64,000 bases of DNA from Rhizobium sullae (GTDB lineage Bacteria > Pseudomonadota > Alphaproteobacteria > Rhizobiales > Rhizobiaceae): the NCBI RefSeq assembly GCF_900169785.1, contig NZ_FWER01000004.1:288901-352900 (forward strand), given 5' to 3'. Every line of letters begins with the position of its first letter. The stretch's first letter is position 1. Shown here piece by piece: positions 18,730 to 27,245 of this stretch. The notes under the pieces are model-generated. The model saw nothing but the letters and a program-made list of their open reading frames with translations, did no database searches and was not told the origin of the DNA. A program made the position numbers and the translations under genes.

Positions 18730-19800
18730 TCAGCCCTCCCTGCCGACACGCCACGAACCGGCGTAGATGCTGATCGCATCCGGATCGAAGCTGACGCGCG
18801 CATCCGCTGGAATTTCAACATCTTCCGGCACGACGATCGCAATCGGCTGATCTGCAAACCGCGCTCGAACGATCTTTTGCCTGCCGATATCCTCGACCTT
18901 CGAAATCGAAACGGGCATCCCCTCGCGGCCGAGACGGATGAATTCGGGGCGGATGCCAAGTTCGATCTTGACCGCACCATCCGTTTTCGGTGCATAGCCG
19001 AGATTGATCGTCTCGCTGCCGACTTTCACGAGATTGCCTGAAACCTCTGCCGGCATCACGTTCATGCCCGGCGAACCGATGAAATAGCCGACAAAGGTGT
19101 GGCTCGGGCGTTCGAAAAGTTCAGCCGGCGTGCCGATCTGCACGATTTCTCCCTCATACATGACGACAACCTTTTCGGCGAAGGTCAGCGCCTCCGTCTG
19201 GTCATGCGTCACATAGACCATCGTGAAACCGAACTGCTTGTGCAGCCGCTTCAATTGCGACCGCAGCATCCATTTCATGTGCGGATCGATGACGGTCAGT
19301 GGTTCGTCGAAGAGAATTGCATTGACGTCGTTTCGCACCAGACCGCGGCCAAGCGAAATTTTCTGTTTCTGATCGGCCGTAAGCCGCTGCGCCTTGCGTT
19401 TGGCCCAGTCCGCAAGATCGATCATGTCAAGAATTTCGCGAACGCGCCGATCGACTTCGGCCTCGGCAACGCCGCGGTTGCGGAGCGGAAAGGCGAGATT
19501 GTCGTAGACCGTCATGGTGTCGTAGATGACGGGGAACTGGAAGACCTGCGCGATGTTGCGGGCTTGCGTCGATAACGTCGTTACGTCCTGGCCGCCGAAC
19601 AGGATGCGCCCGTGCGAAGGTTGAAGCAGGCCGGAGATGATGTTGAGAAGCGTCGTCTTTCCGCATCCTGATGGTCCAAGAAGCGCATAGGCGCCGCCGT
19701 CGGTCCACTCATGATCGACTTCCTTCAACGCATAGTCCTTGTCCGTCTTCGGATTGGGTCCGTAGGCGTGGCGGATATGGTCGAGCGTGATTCGTGCCAT
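18730..19800 (-). CDS. glpT: glycerol ABC transporter ATP-binding protein GlpT
   Basis: A 356-residue ABC ATPase with Walker A GPSGCGKTT and Walker B ILFDEPLTVIDPHMK. The usual LSGGQ signature is altered (RLTADQKQKISLGRGL), which is odd but typical of the paired glycerol ATPases, where the two subunits diverge. A MalK-like C-terminal domain is present (about 240-356). The gene lies nine bases from glpS. The name here denotes the rhizobial ABC subunit, not the enteric glycerol-3-phosphate antiporter. Confidence 0.87.
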   Translation of the reverse strand: MARITLDHIRHAYGPNPKTDKDYALKEVDHEWTDGGAYALLGPSGCGKTTLLNIISGLLQPSHGRILFGGQDVTTLSTQARNIAQVFQFPVIYDTMTVYDNLAFPLRNRGVAEAEVDRRVREILDMIDLADWAKRKAQRLTADQKQKISLGRGLVRNDVNAILFDEPLTVIDPHMKWMLRSQLKRLHKQFGFTMVYVTHDQTEALTFAEKVVVMYEGEIVQIGTPAELFERPSHTFVGYFIGSPGMNVMPAEVSGNLVKVGSETINLGYAPKTDGAVKIELGIRPEFIRLGREGMPVSISKVEDIGRQKIVRARFADQPIAIVVPEDVEIPADARVSFDPDAISIYAGSWRVGREG

Positions 19801-19809
19801 TCTATCCCC

Positions 19810-20889
19810 CTATGCCGCCAGCTGCGTGGCGGCGATGGCGCGGCCGTCCTCGCCGAACGCCATCAAATGACGCGTGTCCAGGAACACGTCGATCTCCGTG
19901 TCCGGCTCGATATCGTGAATGCCGTGCGCCAGCATGACCCAACGCACGCCGCTGTAATCCACATGGATAAAGCTCTCTGAACCGGTAATTTCGGAAATCT
20001 GCGTCCTGGCGCGAAGCTTAGGCGCATCCTTGGTCTGCGGCGTTAAGGCAAGATGGTGCGGATGAAACGCGATCGTGACCGGGCCGTCTGCAATCGCCGC
20101 AAGATGTGCCGGCACCGGAATGCCGATCTGGTCATCGTGTTGGAGGCTCGCGCCTGTTTTCGAAACCGTGATGAAATTCAGCGGCGGATCGGCAAAGATC
20201 TTGGCCGTCACCAGATCGGCGGGGCGTCGATAGATGGAAATCGTCGGACCGAATTGCGTCACGCGTCCCTGATTGAGAGTCGCGGTATTGCCGCCAAGCA
20301 GCAAGGCTTCCGAGGGTTCCGTCGTCGCATAGACGAAAATCGCACCCGATTCGGAAAATATCCTCGGCAGTTCCTGGCGCAGTTCTTCGCGCAGCTTGTA
20401 ATCGAGATTGGCAAGCGGCTCATCGAGCAGCACCAGACCTGCATTCTTGACAAGGGCGCGCGCAAGCGCCGTTCGCTGCTGCTGCCCGCCCGACAGATTG
20501 AGCGGAGTGCGCTCGAGATAGGGTGTCAGTTTCAGGAGGTCGGCAGCCTTGCGTACTTCCGCGTCGATCGTTTTCGCGTCCCGGCCAGCGATCCTGAGCG
20601 GCGAGGCGATATTCTCATAGACCGTCAATGCGGGGTAATTGATGAATTGCTGGTAGACCATCGCGACTTTGCGCTTCTGCACCGGCACGCCGGTCACATC
20701 GGCACCGTCGAAATGGATGGAGCCGCTGGTTGGACGGTCAAGTCCAGCCATGAGACGCATCAGCGATGTCTTGCCGGAGAGCGTCGGTCCAAGCAGGACG
20801 TTCAGCGTACCCCGTTCAAGTGTCAGATCGGTCGGGTGAATATGGTATTCGCCACCCACCATCTTGGCGGCATTCCGCAGTTCAAGCAT
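19810..20889 (-). CDS. glpS: glycerol ABC transporter ATP-binding protein GlpS
   Basis: A 359-residue ATPase with an unusual Walker A, GPTLSGKTS, an intact LSGGQQQR signature and Walker B LVLLDEPLANLDYKL. It pairs with GlpT, whose signature is degenerate, so one of the two ATP sites in the heterodimer is probably non-canonical. A C-terminal MalK-like region follows. It begins 42 bases after glpD. Confidence 0.88.
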   Translation of the reverse strand: MLELRNAAKMVGGEYHIHPTDLTLERGTLNVLLGPTLSGKTSLMRLMAGLDRPTSGSIHFDGADVTGVPVQKRKVAMVYQQFINYPALTVYENIASPLRIAGRDAKTIDAEVRKAADLLKLTPYLERTPLNLSGGQQQRTALARALVKNAGLVLLDEPLANLDYKLREELRQELPRIFSESGAIFVYATTEPSEALLLGGNTATLNQGRVTQFGPTISIYRRPADLVTAKIFADPPLNFITVSKTGASLQHDDQIGIPVPAHLAAIADGPVTIAFHPHHLALTPQTKDAPKLRARTQISEITGSESFIHVDYSGVRWVMLAHGIHDIEPDTEIDVFLDTRHLMAFGEDGRAIAATQLAA

Positions 20890-20931
20890 TCCGGTTCCCG
20901 TGCCTCCTCACGACGGGGACGACATGCCGCT

Positions 20932-22449
20932 TCATCCCGCAAGGTTCGCAGGGATCACGGCCATGTACTCCTCCAATTTCTGTACCTCATCCGCTGATAG
21001 ATATAGCCCCTTCTTCGTCCTGCGCCACAGGATGTCTTGAGCCGTGACGGCCCATTCGGTACGGACGAGATAGCGGACCTCGGCCTCGTAGAGATCGGAA
21101 CCGAAACAGCGGCCGAGATCAGCGATGGATTTCGCCTGGCCGAGCAGCTCGGTCCCCCGGGTGCCGTAGCGGCGGGTAAGCCGGCGGGCATGGTCCTCTG
21201 CCAGGAACGGATAGTTGGCCCGCAGCCTGTTCACCTCCGCCGCATAGCCTTCGACCGGAAAATCGCCGCCCGGCAGATGACTCTTTGCCGTCCAGGGGCG
21301 CCCCTTGGCGCCGATCGTCTCGCCGATCTTCTCCAGCGCGTGCTCCGACAGCCGCCGGTAAGTGGTCAGCTTGCCGCCGAAGACATTGAGCAGCGGTGCC
21401 TCGTCCGCTCCACCCTCGAGCTTCAGCACATAGTCGCGCGTAGCCTCCTGCGCCTTCGAGGCGCCGTCGTCATAGAGCGGACGAACTGCTGAATAGCTCC
21501 AGACGATGTCTTCCGGATGCACTGGCGCCTGGAAATACTCGCTGGCGGCGGCGCAGAGATAGCCGGTCTCCTCGTCAGAGATCCGCACATCCTGCGGATC
21601 GCCGGTGTAGTCGCGGTCGGTGGTGCCGATCAGCGTGAAGTCATCCTCATAGGGAATGGCGAAGATGATGCGGTTGTCGGGGTTCTGAAAGAAATAGGCG
21701 CGAGGGCCTTCGAACTTCTTCCTGACGACAATGTGGCTGCCCTGCACCAGTCGCACATGCCGGGCCTCGGTTTCGCCCAGGGCTGCACGCAGCACCTGAT
21801 CGACCCAGGGACCGGCAGCATTGACCAGCATGCGGGCCTGATGCCGGCTGGTCTCGCCGGTCCGCATGTCGCAGGTGTCGATTTCCCATAGGCCGTTCTT
21901 ACGGCGCGCCGCCTCCACCTTGGTGCGCGGCAAAATCAGCGCCCCACGGTCGGCCGCGTCGCGGGCGTTGAGCACCACCAGGCGGGCATCGTCGACCCAG
22001 CCATCGGAATATTCGAAGGCCTTGGCAAACACCGGCTTCAGCGGCCGGCCCGCTGGATCGCGGCGCAGGTTCAGCACGGCGGTCGGCGGCAAAAGCTTGC
22101 GGCCGCCGAGATGGTCATAGAAGAACAGCCCAAGCCGGATCAGCCAGGCCGGCCGGATACCGCCCTTGTGATAGGGCAGCACGAAGCGCAGCGGCCAGAT
22201 GATGTGCGGCGCCATGGCCCACAAGATCTCGCGCTCCATCAGCGATTCGCGCACCAGCCGGAACTCGTAATGCTCGAGATAGCGTAGGCCCCCATGGATC
22301 AGCTTCGTCGCCCCGGACGACGTCCCGGAGGCAAAGTCGCCCATCTCCGCCAGCGCCACCGAATAGCCGCGCCCAACAGCATCCCGGCAAATGCCGCAGC
22401 CGTTGATCCCACCGCCTATCACGAAGAGGTCGTGATATGTTTGGCCCAC
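20932..22449 (-). CDS. glpD: glycerol-3-phosphate dehydrogenase
   Basis: A 505-residue FAD-dependent aerobic glycerol-3-phosphate dehydrogenase, peripheral to the inner membrane, oxidising sn-glycerol-3-phosphate to dihydroxyacetone phosphate. The N-terminal FAD-binding motif is VIGGGINGCGICRDA, followed by TSSGATKLIHGGLRYLEHYE. The C-terminal third matches the GlpD cap domain. The start is a GTG at 22449 with GGAGGGG five bases upstream. It leads the seven-gene operon glpD-S-T-P-Q-U-V. No glycerol kinase gene is in the window, although its product is needed to make the substrate. Confidence 0.94.
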   Translation of the reverse strand: MGQTYHDLFVIGGGINGCGICRDAVGRGYSVALAEMGDFASGTSSGATKLIHGGLRYLEHYEFRLVRESLMEREILWAMAPHIIWPLRFVLPYHKGGIRPAWLIRLGLFFYDHLGGRKLLPPTAVLNLRRDPAGRPLKPVFAKAFEYSDGWVDDARLVVLNARDAADRGALILPRTKVEAARRKNGLWEIDTCDMRTGETSRHQARMLVNAAGPWVDQVLRAALGETEARHVRLVQGSHIVVRKKFEGPRAYFFQNPDNRIIFAIPYEDDFTLIGTTDRDYTGDPQDVRISDEETGYLCAAASEYFQAPVHPEDIVWSYSAVRPLYDDGASKAQEATRDYVLKLEGGADEAPLLNVFGGKLTTYRRLSEHALEKIGETIGAKGRPWTAKSHLPGGDFPVEGYAAEVNRLRANYPFLAEDHARRLTRRYGTRGTELLGQAKSIADLGRCFGSDLYEAEVRYLVRTEWAVTAQDILWRRTKKGLYLSADEVQKLEEYMAVIPANLAG

Positions 22450-22498
22450 TTTAACCCCTCCCCGTGTGCCGGATTCGATTTGCGTCGAGCGCGCAATT

Positions 22499-22545
22499 CG
22501 AAAGTGATTGAAGTTAAAACGAAAACTATTCGCGTGTCAAACGAA
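22499..22545 (-). promoter_or_regulatory. glpD promoter with three phased CGAA operator half-sites
   Basis: On the minus strand TTGACA (22535-22540) and TTAACT (22512-22517) are separated by 17 bases, giving a perfect -35 and a weak -10. CGAA tetramers on the plus strand at 22499, 22520 and 22542 are 21 and 22 bases apart, so they fall on one face of the helix: downstream of the -10, in the spacer, and just upstream of the -35. In minus-strand sense the middle one (AGTTTTCGTT) is close to the TCG-centred half-sites bound by DeoR-family GlpR. This is the geometry of a repressor site. The rest of 22450-22636 holds no gene. Confidence 0.6.
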
Positions 22546-22636
22546 TGCTTCTCATACTAATGGAGGGCAGCTCGGCGCACCTGAGCTCGGCGATCAATAG
22601 AGGCTATTGGACTGCCTGACGGTTGGCCTCAACCGC

Positions 22637-23551
22637 TCAATTGTGCCGTGAGAGGAAGCGGGATATCGTGGAAAGGCAAAGCTCTTTTTCCTCGACATGC
22701 GGCATATGGCTGGAATTTTCGAAGAGCACCCATTCGCAACCGCGAACGCGCTCCAAATACGGCCTGACCACCTCTGGCGTCGCTTCGTCGTATTTCCCGG
22801 AAATCACCAACGTGGGAGCGTGGATCTGATCGAGGCGATCTTCGATCGTCCAATCCTTCATCGTACCGATAACGTGAAACTCCGTCGGACCGTTCATGTT
22901 GCGATAGACCGTGCTATCCTCGTCCATGATTGCGAAAGTACGAGCCACTTCGGGTGGCCAGGGCACCACGCGGCAGACATGGCGGTCGTAGAAGACCCGC
23001 GAGGCGGCAATATAGTCCGGGTCGGTAAGTGTGCCGGCCAGCTCGTGTTGCAGCAGCGTATCCTGAACCTCCTTAGGCAGCTCTTTGCGCAGCCGATTGG
23101 CTTCCGCGACCCAGGTATGCATGTTGGCCGGCGAATTGGCGATGATGAGCGCCTTAAGACCCTTTGGCCGGCGCACGGCATGTTCGGCACCCAGCATGCC
23201 GCCCCAGGACTGGCCGAGAAAGGCATACCGCTCGTGAATGCCCAAGTGCCCCAGCAGCGCGTCGAGTTCCTCGAGGAAAAGAGCGACTGTCCAGAAATCC
23301 GGACCTTTCTCCGGCAGACGTGTCGAATTGCCGTTTCCAAGCTGGTCGTAATGGATGACCGGACGGCCGTCGAGCTCGGATATATCTTTGAAGGAATCGA
23401 CGTAATCATGCGTGCATCCTGGTCCGCCATGGGCCACGATCAAAGGCAGCTTGCCACTATCGAGCGATCCTGTAACCCGAAACCAGGTGCTATACTCCCG
23501 AAAGGGCAAATAGGCTTCCTTCGACATCACAGCAGCCACGACATTCTCCAT
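22637..23551 (-). CDS. proline iminopeptidase-type alpha/beta hydrolase (first flanking peptidase)
   Basis: A 304-residue alpha/beta hydrolase of the proline iminopeptidase family. The oxyanion-hole motif HGGPG is at 41-45, the nucleophile is Ser115 in GQSWGG, and the triad is completed by Asp255 (GKYDE) and His282 (SSHMP). No signal peptide is seen. It lies 60 bases downstream of the LuxR gene on the same strand, and its own promoter carries a lux-box-like element. The start is uncertain: the ATG at 23551 has no ribosome site, while a GTG at 23539 has GGAG six bases upstream. A role in processing a peptide or amide plant signal is inferred from context. Confidence 0.85.
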   Translation of the reverse strand: MENVVAAVMSKEAYLPFREYSTWFRVTGSLDSGKLPLIVAHGGPGCTHDYVDSFKDISELDGRPVIHYDQLGNGNSTRLPEKGPDFWTVALFLEELDALLGHLGIHERYAFLGQSWGGMLGAEHAVRRPKGLKALIIANSPANMHTWVAEANRLRKELPKEVQDTLLQHELAGTLTDPDYIAASRVFYDRHVCRVVPWPPEVARTFAIMDEDSTVYRNMNGPTEFHVIGTMKDWTIEDRLDQIHAPTLVISGKYDEATPEVVRPYLERVRGCEWVLFENSSHMPHVEEKELCLSTISRFLSRHN

Positions 23552-23599
23552 CTGTTGCTAGGGGCGATGGAAACATAACGTGGCGTTCGGGCCTGCGGC

Positions 23600-23619
23600 A
23601 GCTATCACAAGTTATAGGA
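23600..23619 (-). promoter_or_regulatory. lux-box-like element upstream of first peptidase gene
   Basis: Read toward the peptidase gene (minus strand) the 20-mer is TCCTATAACTTGTGATAGCT, an interrupted palindrome. It matches the element at 24419-24438, read toward the second peptidase gene, at 16 of 20 positions. A -10-like TATGTT (23572-23577) follows 22 bases later, nearly the same spacing as at the other site. It overlaps the end of the LuxR coding region. Confidence 0.7.
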
Positions 23620-24388
23620 TGGCTGGTTTTTCAAGCATACGGTAATGCGTGGCACGCACCACCGCTTGGGTACGGTTTTTAGCACCAAGCTTCTTGGCGG
23701 CGGCATTGAGATGCATGACGACCGTCGGAACCGAACGCTCGATAATGCGGGAAATCTCCTTGGCCGAATAGCCTTCCGCGGAATAGCGCAGGCATTCGCG
23801 CTCGCGCTCGGTCAGCCGGATCTTGCCGACGCTGCGTGCCTCTGCATCGAAGAGCCCGTAAGCGGCTTCATGGAAAACGTGGGCGAGAAGATTGAAATCC
23901 GCGATATAGCGCAGAGCATCCATCTCGAAATCCCGTTTGGCCCCGAAACGTATGCCTGTCACTGTCGCGTAGTCGCCATGCGGCATATGAACGGGAACAG
24001 TGACGCCTGTCGACATGTCCCGCTCGCCGAGATAGCGCGCGACCGGTTCCGTATCCCTGCTCATGAAGCGTCTGATGAGCGTGTCGGCGTCCGCATCATA
24101 GTTCCAGAAGAAGGGAGCCGATGTGCGCAGCGCTACCTGCTGAACCGGATCGATGCGAAAGTAACCGCGATTGCACCAGTATTCGTGCATGTCCTCTGAA
24201 ATATTGCGCAGTTTCAGAAGCGACGGAATCATGATCTCGCCGTCAAGATCGAAGGCGACCGGCGTATAGTCATAGATAAGCGCTTCGTAGCCCAGGTGTT
24301 TCATTGCTTCGAACACTTGATCGATCCGGCCATCCAAAGTCGAATGAGCGGTGAACTGCCGTCTGATCGTTCCAATTTCGTCGAGCAT
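23612..24388 (-). CDS. LuxR-family solo regulator of the plant-responsive (OryR/NesR/PipR) type
   Basis: A 258-residue LuxR protein with an N-terminal autoinducer-binding domain (about 15-165) and a C-terminal GerE helix-turn-helix (about 190-250, LTERERECLRYSAEGYSAKEI). Aligned to TraR with a constant offset of ten, Trp57 is replaced by Met67 and Tyr61 by Trp71, while Asp70, Pro71 and Trp85 are kept as Asp80, Pro81 and Trp95. These two replacements mark the solos that respond to plant compounds rather than acyl-homoserine lactones. No luxI is present. Peptidase genes flank it on both sides, as in known members. The ATG at 24388 gives the standard length. A lux-box-like site lies 33 bases upstream. 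Confidence 0.88.
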   Translation of the reverse strand: MLDEIGTIRRQFTAHSTLDGRIDQVFEAMKHLGYEALIYDYTPVAFDLDGEIMIPSLLKLRNISEDMHEYWCNRGYFRIDPVQQVALRTSAPFFWNYDADADTLIRRFMSRDTEPVARYLGERDMSTGVTVPVHMPHGDYATVTGIRFGAKRDFEMDALRYIADFNLLAHVFHEAAYGLFDAEARSVGKIRLTERERECLRYSAEGYSAKEISRIIERSVPTVVMHLNAAAKKLGAKNRTQAVVRATHYRMLEKPAIL

Positions 24389-24418
24389 AACGAACCCCGC
24401 GGCGCAACGTTTGGGGCG

Positions 24419-24438
24419 ACCTATCACTTCTTATAGCT
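24419..24438 (+). promoter_or_regulatory. lux-box-like element between LuxR gene and second peptidase gene
   Basis: The 20-mer ACCTATCACTTCTTATAGCT is related at 16 of 20 positions to the element before the other peptidase gene when both are read toward their target. Its centre (24428.5) lies 34 bases from a -10-like TAAAAA at 24460-24465, close to the usual class of LuxR activation near -42. It is also 33 bases upstream of the divergent LuxR gene, so autoregulation is possible. Confidence 0.7.
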
Positions 24439-24516
24439 AGCCTGGTTCGCCTCTTCTGGTAAAAATTTAGCCACGCCCAAATGTTGAGCAAGTAAAATCT
24501 TTGCTGGAGAGCCATA

Positions 24517-25407
24517 ATGTGGCGAGAGATAGAGCCAGACGACCGCTTTGAAGTGGAAGTCGACGGCTATCGCGTGGTCGCCTATAGTCACGGCAACGGC
24601 AGTGAGACCGTCTTCTGCCTGAACGGCGGCCCCGGCCTTCCCTGTGACTATCTGCGTGAGGCGCATTCCTGCCTCATCGATCAAGGCTATCGCGTCGTCA
24701 CGTTCGACCAGCTCGGCACCGGCTTCTCTGATCGGCCGGAGGATGCCTCGCTTTGGACGATCGGCCGATATGTCGAGGAAACCGAGACCGTGCGGAAAGC
24801 ACTCGGCCTTGGCAAGGTCCACATGCTTGGTCATTCCTGGGGCGGCTGGCTGGCTATCGACTATGCCCTCACCTACCCTGAAAATCTTCGAACACTCATT
24901 CTCGAGGATACCGTTGCCGACATGCCGCACCTCGTCTCCGAGCTGGCGCGGCTGAGAGCCGCACTCGGTCCCGAAACCGTCGCGATGATGCAGAAGCATG
25001 AGGCGCAGGGAACCTACGATCATCCCGAATATCTGGCCGCTGTAACGATCCTGAACTATCGGCACGTCTGCCGCCTGCCGGAATGGCCGGTGCCGGTGCG
25101 CCGGTCGCTCGACGACTGGAATATGGGACCCTACACCACGATACAGGGACCGAATGAATTTCTCTATATCGGCAATCTGAAGGACTGGAACCGCATTCCC
25201 GACCTCCATCGCATTAAAGTCCCGGTGCTGATCACAACCGGCGAACATGACGAACTGACACCCGCGTGCGCGCTGCGTATGAAGCTTGCGCTGCCCGACG
25301 CCGAACTCAAGGTATTTGCCAACGCAAGCCATATGCCCTTCTATGAGAATCCCGGAGACTACTATCCCGCAATTCTCGGTTTCCTCTCGCGTCATAGGGC
25401 GGACTGA
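24517..25407 (+). CDS. proline iminopeptidase-type alpha/beta hydrolase (second flanking peptidase)
   Basis: A 296-residue paralogue of the hydrolase on the other side of the LuxR gene. The nucleophile is Ser107 in GHSWGG, with Asp245 (GEHDE) and His272 (ASHMP). The oxyanion motif is NGGPG at 36-40 rather than HGGPG, a visible difference from its partner that may alter specificity. The ATG at 24517 follows GGAGA at suitable spacing. It is the first gene of a rightward operon with the peptide-type importer, 51 bases before the first permease. Confidence 0.86.
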   Translation: MWREIEPDDRFEVEVDGYRVVAYSHGNGSETVFCLNGGPGLPCDYLREAHSCLIDQGYRVVTFDQLGTGFSDRPEDASLWTIGRYVEETETVRKALGLGKVHMLGHSWGGWLAIDYALTYPENLRTLILEDTVADMPHLVSELARLRAALGPETVAMMQKHEAQGTYDHPEYLAAVTILNYRHVCRLPEWPVPVRRSLDDWNMGPYTTIQGPNEFLYIGNLKDWNRIPDLHRIKVPVLITTGEHDELTPACALRMKLALPDAELKVFANASHMPFYENPGDYYPAILGFLSRHRAD

Positions 25408-25458
25408 TGCGGGAAGACGCGATCAAAACCGGACGAAGGCAGGAGGGCGATCGCTGCC

Positions 25459-26397
25459 ATGCATCGCTATAAGTTCGTTCTGACAAGACCGCTGCAATTC
25501 CTGCCGGTCATTTTCGGCATCAGCGTCATCACCTTCACTCTGGTGCGACTTATTCCAGGAGATCCCGCGCGTGTCATCCTGGGCGCCCGCGCCACGCCCA
25601 CGGCCCTCGCGAACGTCCGCACACAATACGGGCTGGATCAGCCTCTCTGGCTGCAATATTTCTATTTTCTCAAAAATCTCGCAAATGGTGAGATGGGCAG
25701 GTCCATCCTCTACAAGATAGACGTTCTCCAACTCATCCTAACGCGCATCGAACCAACGACGGCGCTCGTGATCTCCAGCGTGATTCTGTCGGTTGCAATC
25801 GCCATTCCCGTGGCCGCGATCGCCTCTCGCAACAGCGGCCGGGCGCCGGATCATGCCGTTCGCATTATCTCGACTTTCGGCATCGGCTTCCCCCCTTTCT
25901 GGCTGGGGCTAATGCTGATCATTCTTTTCAGCGTCCAACTTGGCGTTTTGCCAGTTTCAGGCTATGGCAGTAGCATCGGCGATAAACTGGCGCATCTCGT
26001 CCTGCCAAGCCTCACCATTGCGCTTTCCCTCTCCACAGTACTGACGCGTAGCCTGCGTGCTGCGATGGTCGAAGCCCTGAAGTCGGATGTCGCGACGGCG
26101 GCGCGGGCGCGCGGAATGCCGGAAAGCATCGTCTTTTGGCGCCACGTTGTGCCGAACTCCTTGGTTCCGACAATCAACCTGCTGGCGGTCAATGTCGGCT
26201 GGCTGATCGGTGGAACGGTCGTTTTGGAAAGCATCTTCGCACTGCCCGGCATGGGACAGTTGCTAGTGCGCGCCATCTTCTCCCGCGACTATATGGTCGT
26301 CCAGGGTGTCGCCATGGTTTTCGCGTGCGCCACCGTACTCGTCAACTTCATCGCCGACATCGTGACGGTTGCCGCTGATCCGAGGGTGAAGCTATGA
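25459..26397 (+). CDS. peptide-type ABC transporter permease (DppB type)
   Basis: A 312-residue permease of the oligopeptide/dipeptide/nickel class. It has the hallmark N-terminal segment and FTLVRLIPGDPARVILG loop of DppB-like proteins, then five further membrane segments, and an EAA loop EALKSDVATAARARGMPESIVFWRHVVPN. AGGAGG precedes the ATG at 25459. It overlaps the next permease by four bases. Cotranscription with the upstream peptidase ties transport to the LuxR system. Confidence 0.92.
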   Translation: MHRYKFVLTRPLQFLPVIFGISVITFTLVRLIPGDPARVILGARATPTALANVRTQYGLDQPLWLQYFYFLKNLANGEMGRSILYKIDVLQLILTRIEPTTALVISSVILSVAIAIPVAAIASRNSGRAPDHAVRIISTFGIGFPPFWLGLMLIILFSVQLGVLPVSGYGSSIGDKLAHLVLPSLTIALSLSTVLTRSLRAAMVEALKSDVATAARARGMPESIVFWRHVVPNSLVPTINLLAVNVGWLIGGTVVLESIFALPGMGQLLVRAIFSRDYMVVQGVAMVFACATVLVNFIADIVTVAADPRVKL

Positions 26398-27245
26398 GCG
26401 TCCAGGCGATCGAGCCCTCCCCCTTCAGCTGGCGCCGGTTTTTCGGCAAGCGGCTCGCGCTCGCGATCGGCGGCGGCATATTGCTGTTCTTCCTTCTGCT
26501 CGCGATCGGCGCGCCTCTCATTGCGCCCTATGATCCTATCCTCCAGAATGCCGATGTTCGTCTCCAATCACCTTCTCTTCTCCATCCGTTCGGCACGGAC
26601 AATTTCGGTCGGGACATTCTTTCGCGCGTCATCTGGGGCACACGGATCGACCTGCAGATCGCGGTGATCGGCGTCCTCTTTCCGTTCCTGATCGGGACCG
26701 CCGTCGGCACGATCGCGGGCTTCTTCGGCGGGGCGGTCGATGCGCTGTTCATGCGGCTCGTTGACATCATCCTCGCATTTCCCTTCCTAGTGCTGATGCT
26801 CTCGATCATCGCCATTCTTGGGCCGGGCTTGGGGAGCTTTTACATCGCCATGGCCTTGGTCGGCTGGGTCTCCTATGCGCGGCTGATCAGGGCTCAAATG
26901 CTGACGCTTAAGAACGCCGACTACGCCATCGCTGCCGTCAGCCTCGGCTTCAGCCGCTTCCGCATCATGTTCCGCCATCTGCTGCCGAATGCGGTCGCCG
27001 GGTCGATTGTCTTTTCGATGTCGGATGCGACGCTTGTGCTCTTGAGCGGCGCGGCCGTCAGCTATCTCGGCCTTGGTGTACAGCCTCCGCTTGCCGAGTG
27101 GGGCGTCATGGTCGCGGAAGGCCAGAGCTTCATCACGACGGCCTGGTGGATCACGCTCTTCCCCGGCCTTTCCATCGTCTGCCTTGCTTTCGGTTTCAGC
27201 ATGCTTGGCGACGGGCTCGCCGAATTGCTTGGGGTCCACGAATGA
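26394..27245 (+). CDS. peptide-type ABC transporter permease (DppC type)
   Basis: A 283-residue DppC-like permease. One N-terminal membrane segment (about 23-45) is followed by the characteristic HPFGTDNFGRDILSRVIWG stretch and five more segments. The EAA loop is NADYAIAAVSLGFSRFRIMFRHLLPN. Both ends overlap neighbours by four bases (ATGA), so translation is coupled along the operon. Confidence 0.92.
   Translation: MSVQAIEPSPFSWRRFFGKRLALAIGGGILLFFLLLAIGAPLIAPYDPILQNADVRLQSPSLLHPFGTDNFGRDILSRVIWGTRIDLQIAVIGVLFPFLIGTAVGTIAGFFGGAVDALFMRLVDIILAFPFLVLMLSIIAILGPGLGSFYIAMALVGWVSYARLIRAQMLTLKNADYAIAAVSLGFSRFRIMFRHLLPNAVAGSIVFSMSDATLVLLSGAAVSYLGLGVQPPLAEWGVMVAEGQSFITTAWWITLFPGLSIVCLAFGFSMLGDGLAELLGVHE

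Noticed and set aside
23612..24388. Interpretation as a conventional AHL quorum-sensing receptor
   Set aside because: No luxI-type gene is present, and the residues equivalent to TraR Trp57 and Tyr61 are Met and Trp.
24424..25395. Minus-strand open frame of 323 codons
   Set aside because: Antisense to the second peptidase gene and overlapping the lux-box region; no motif.
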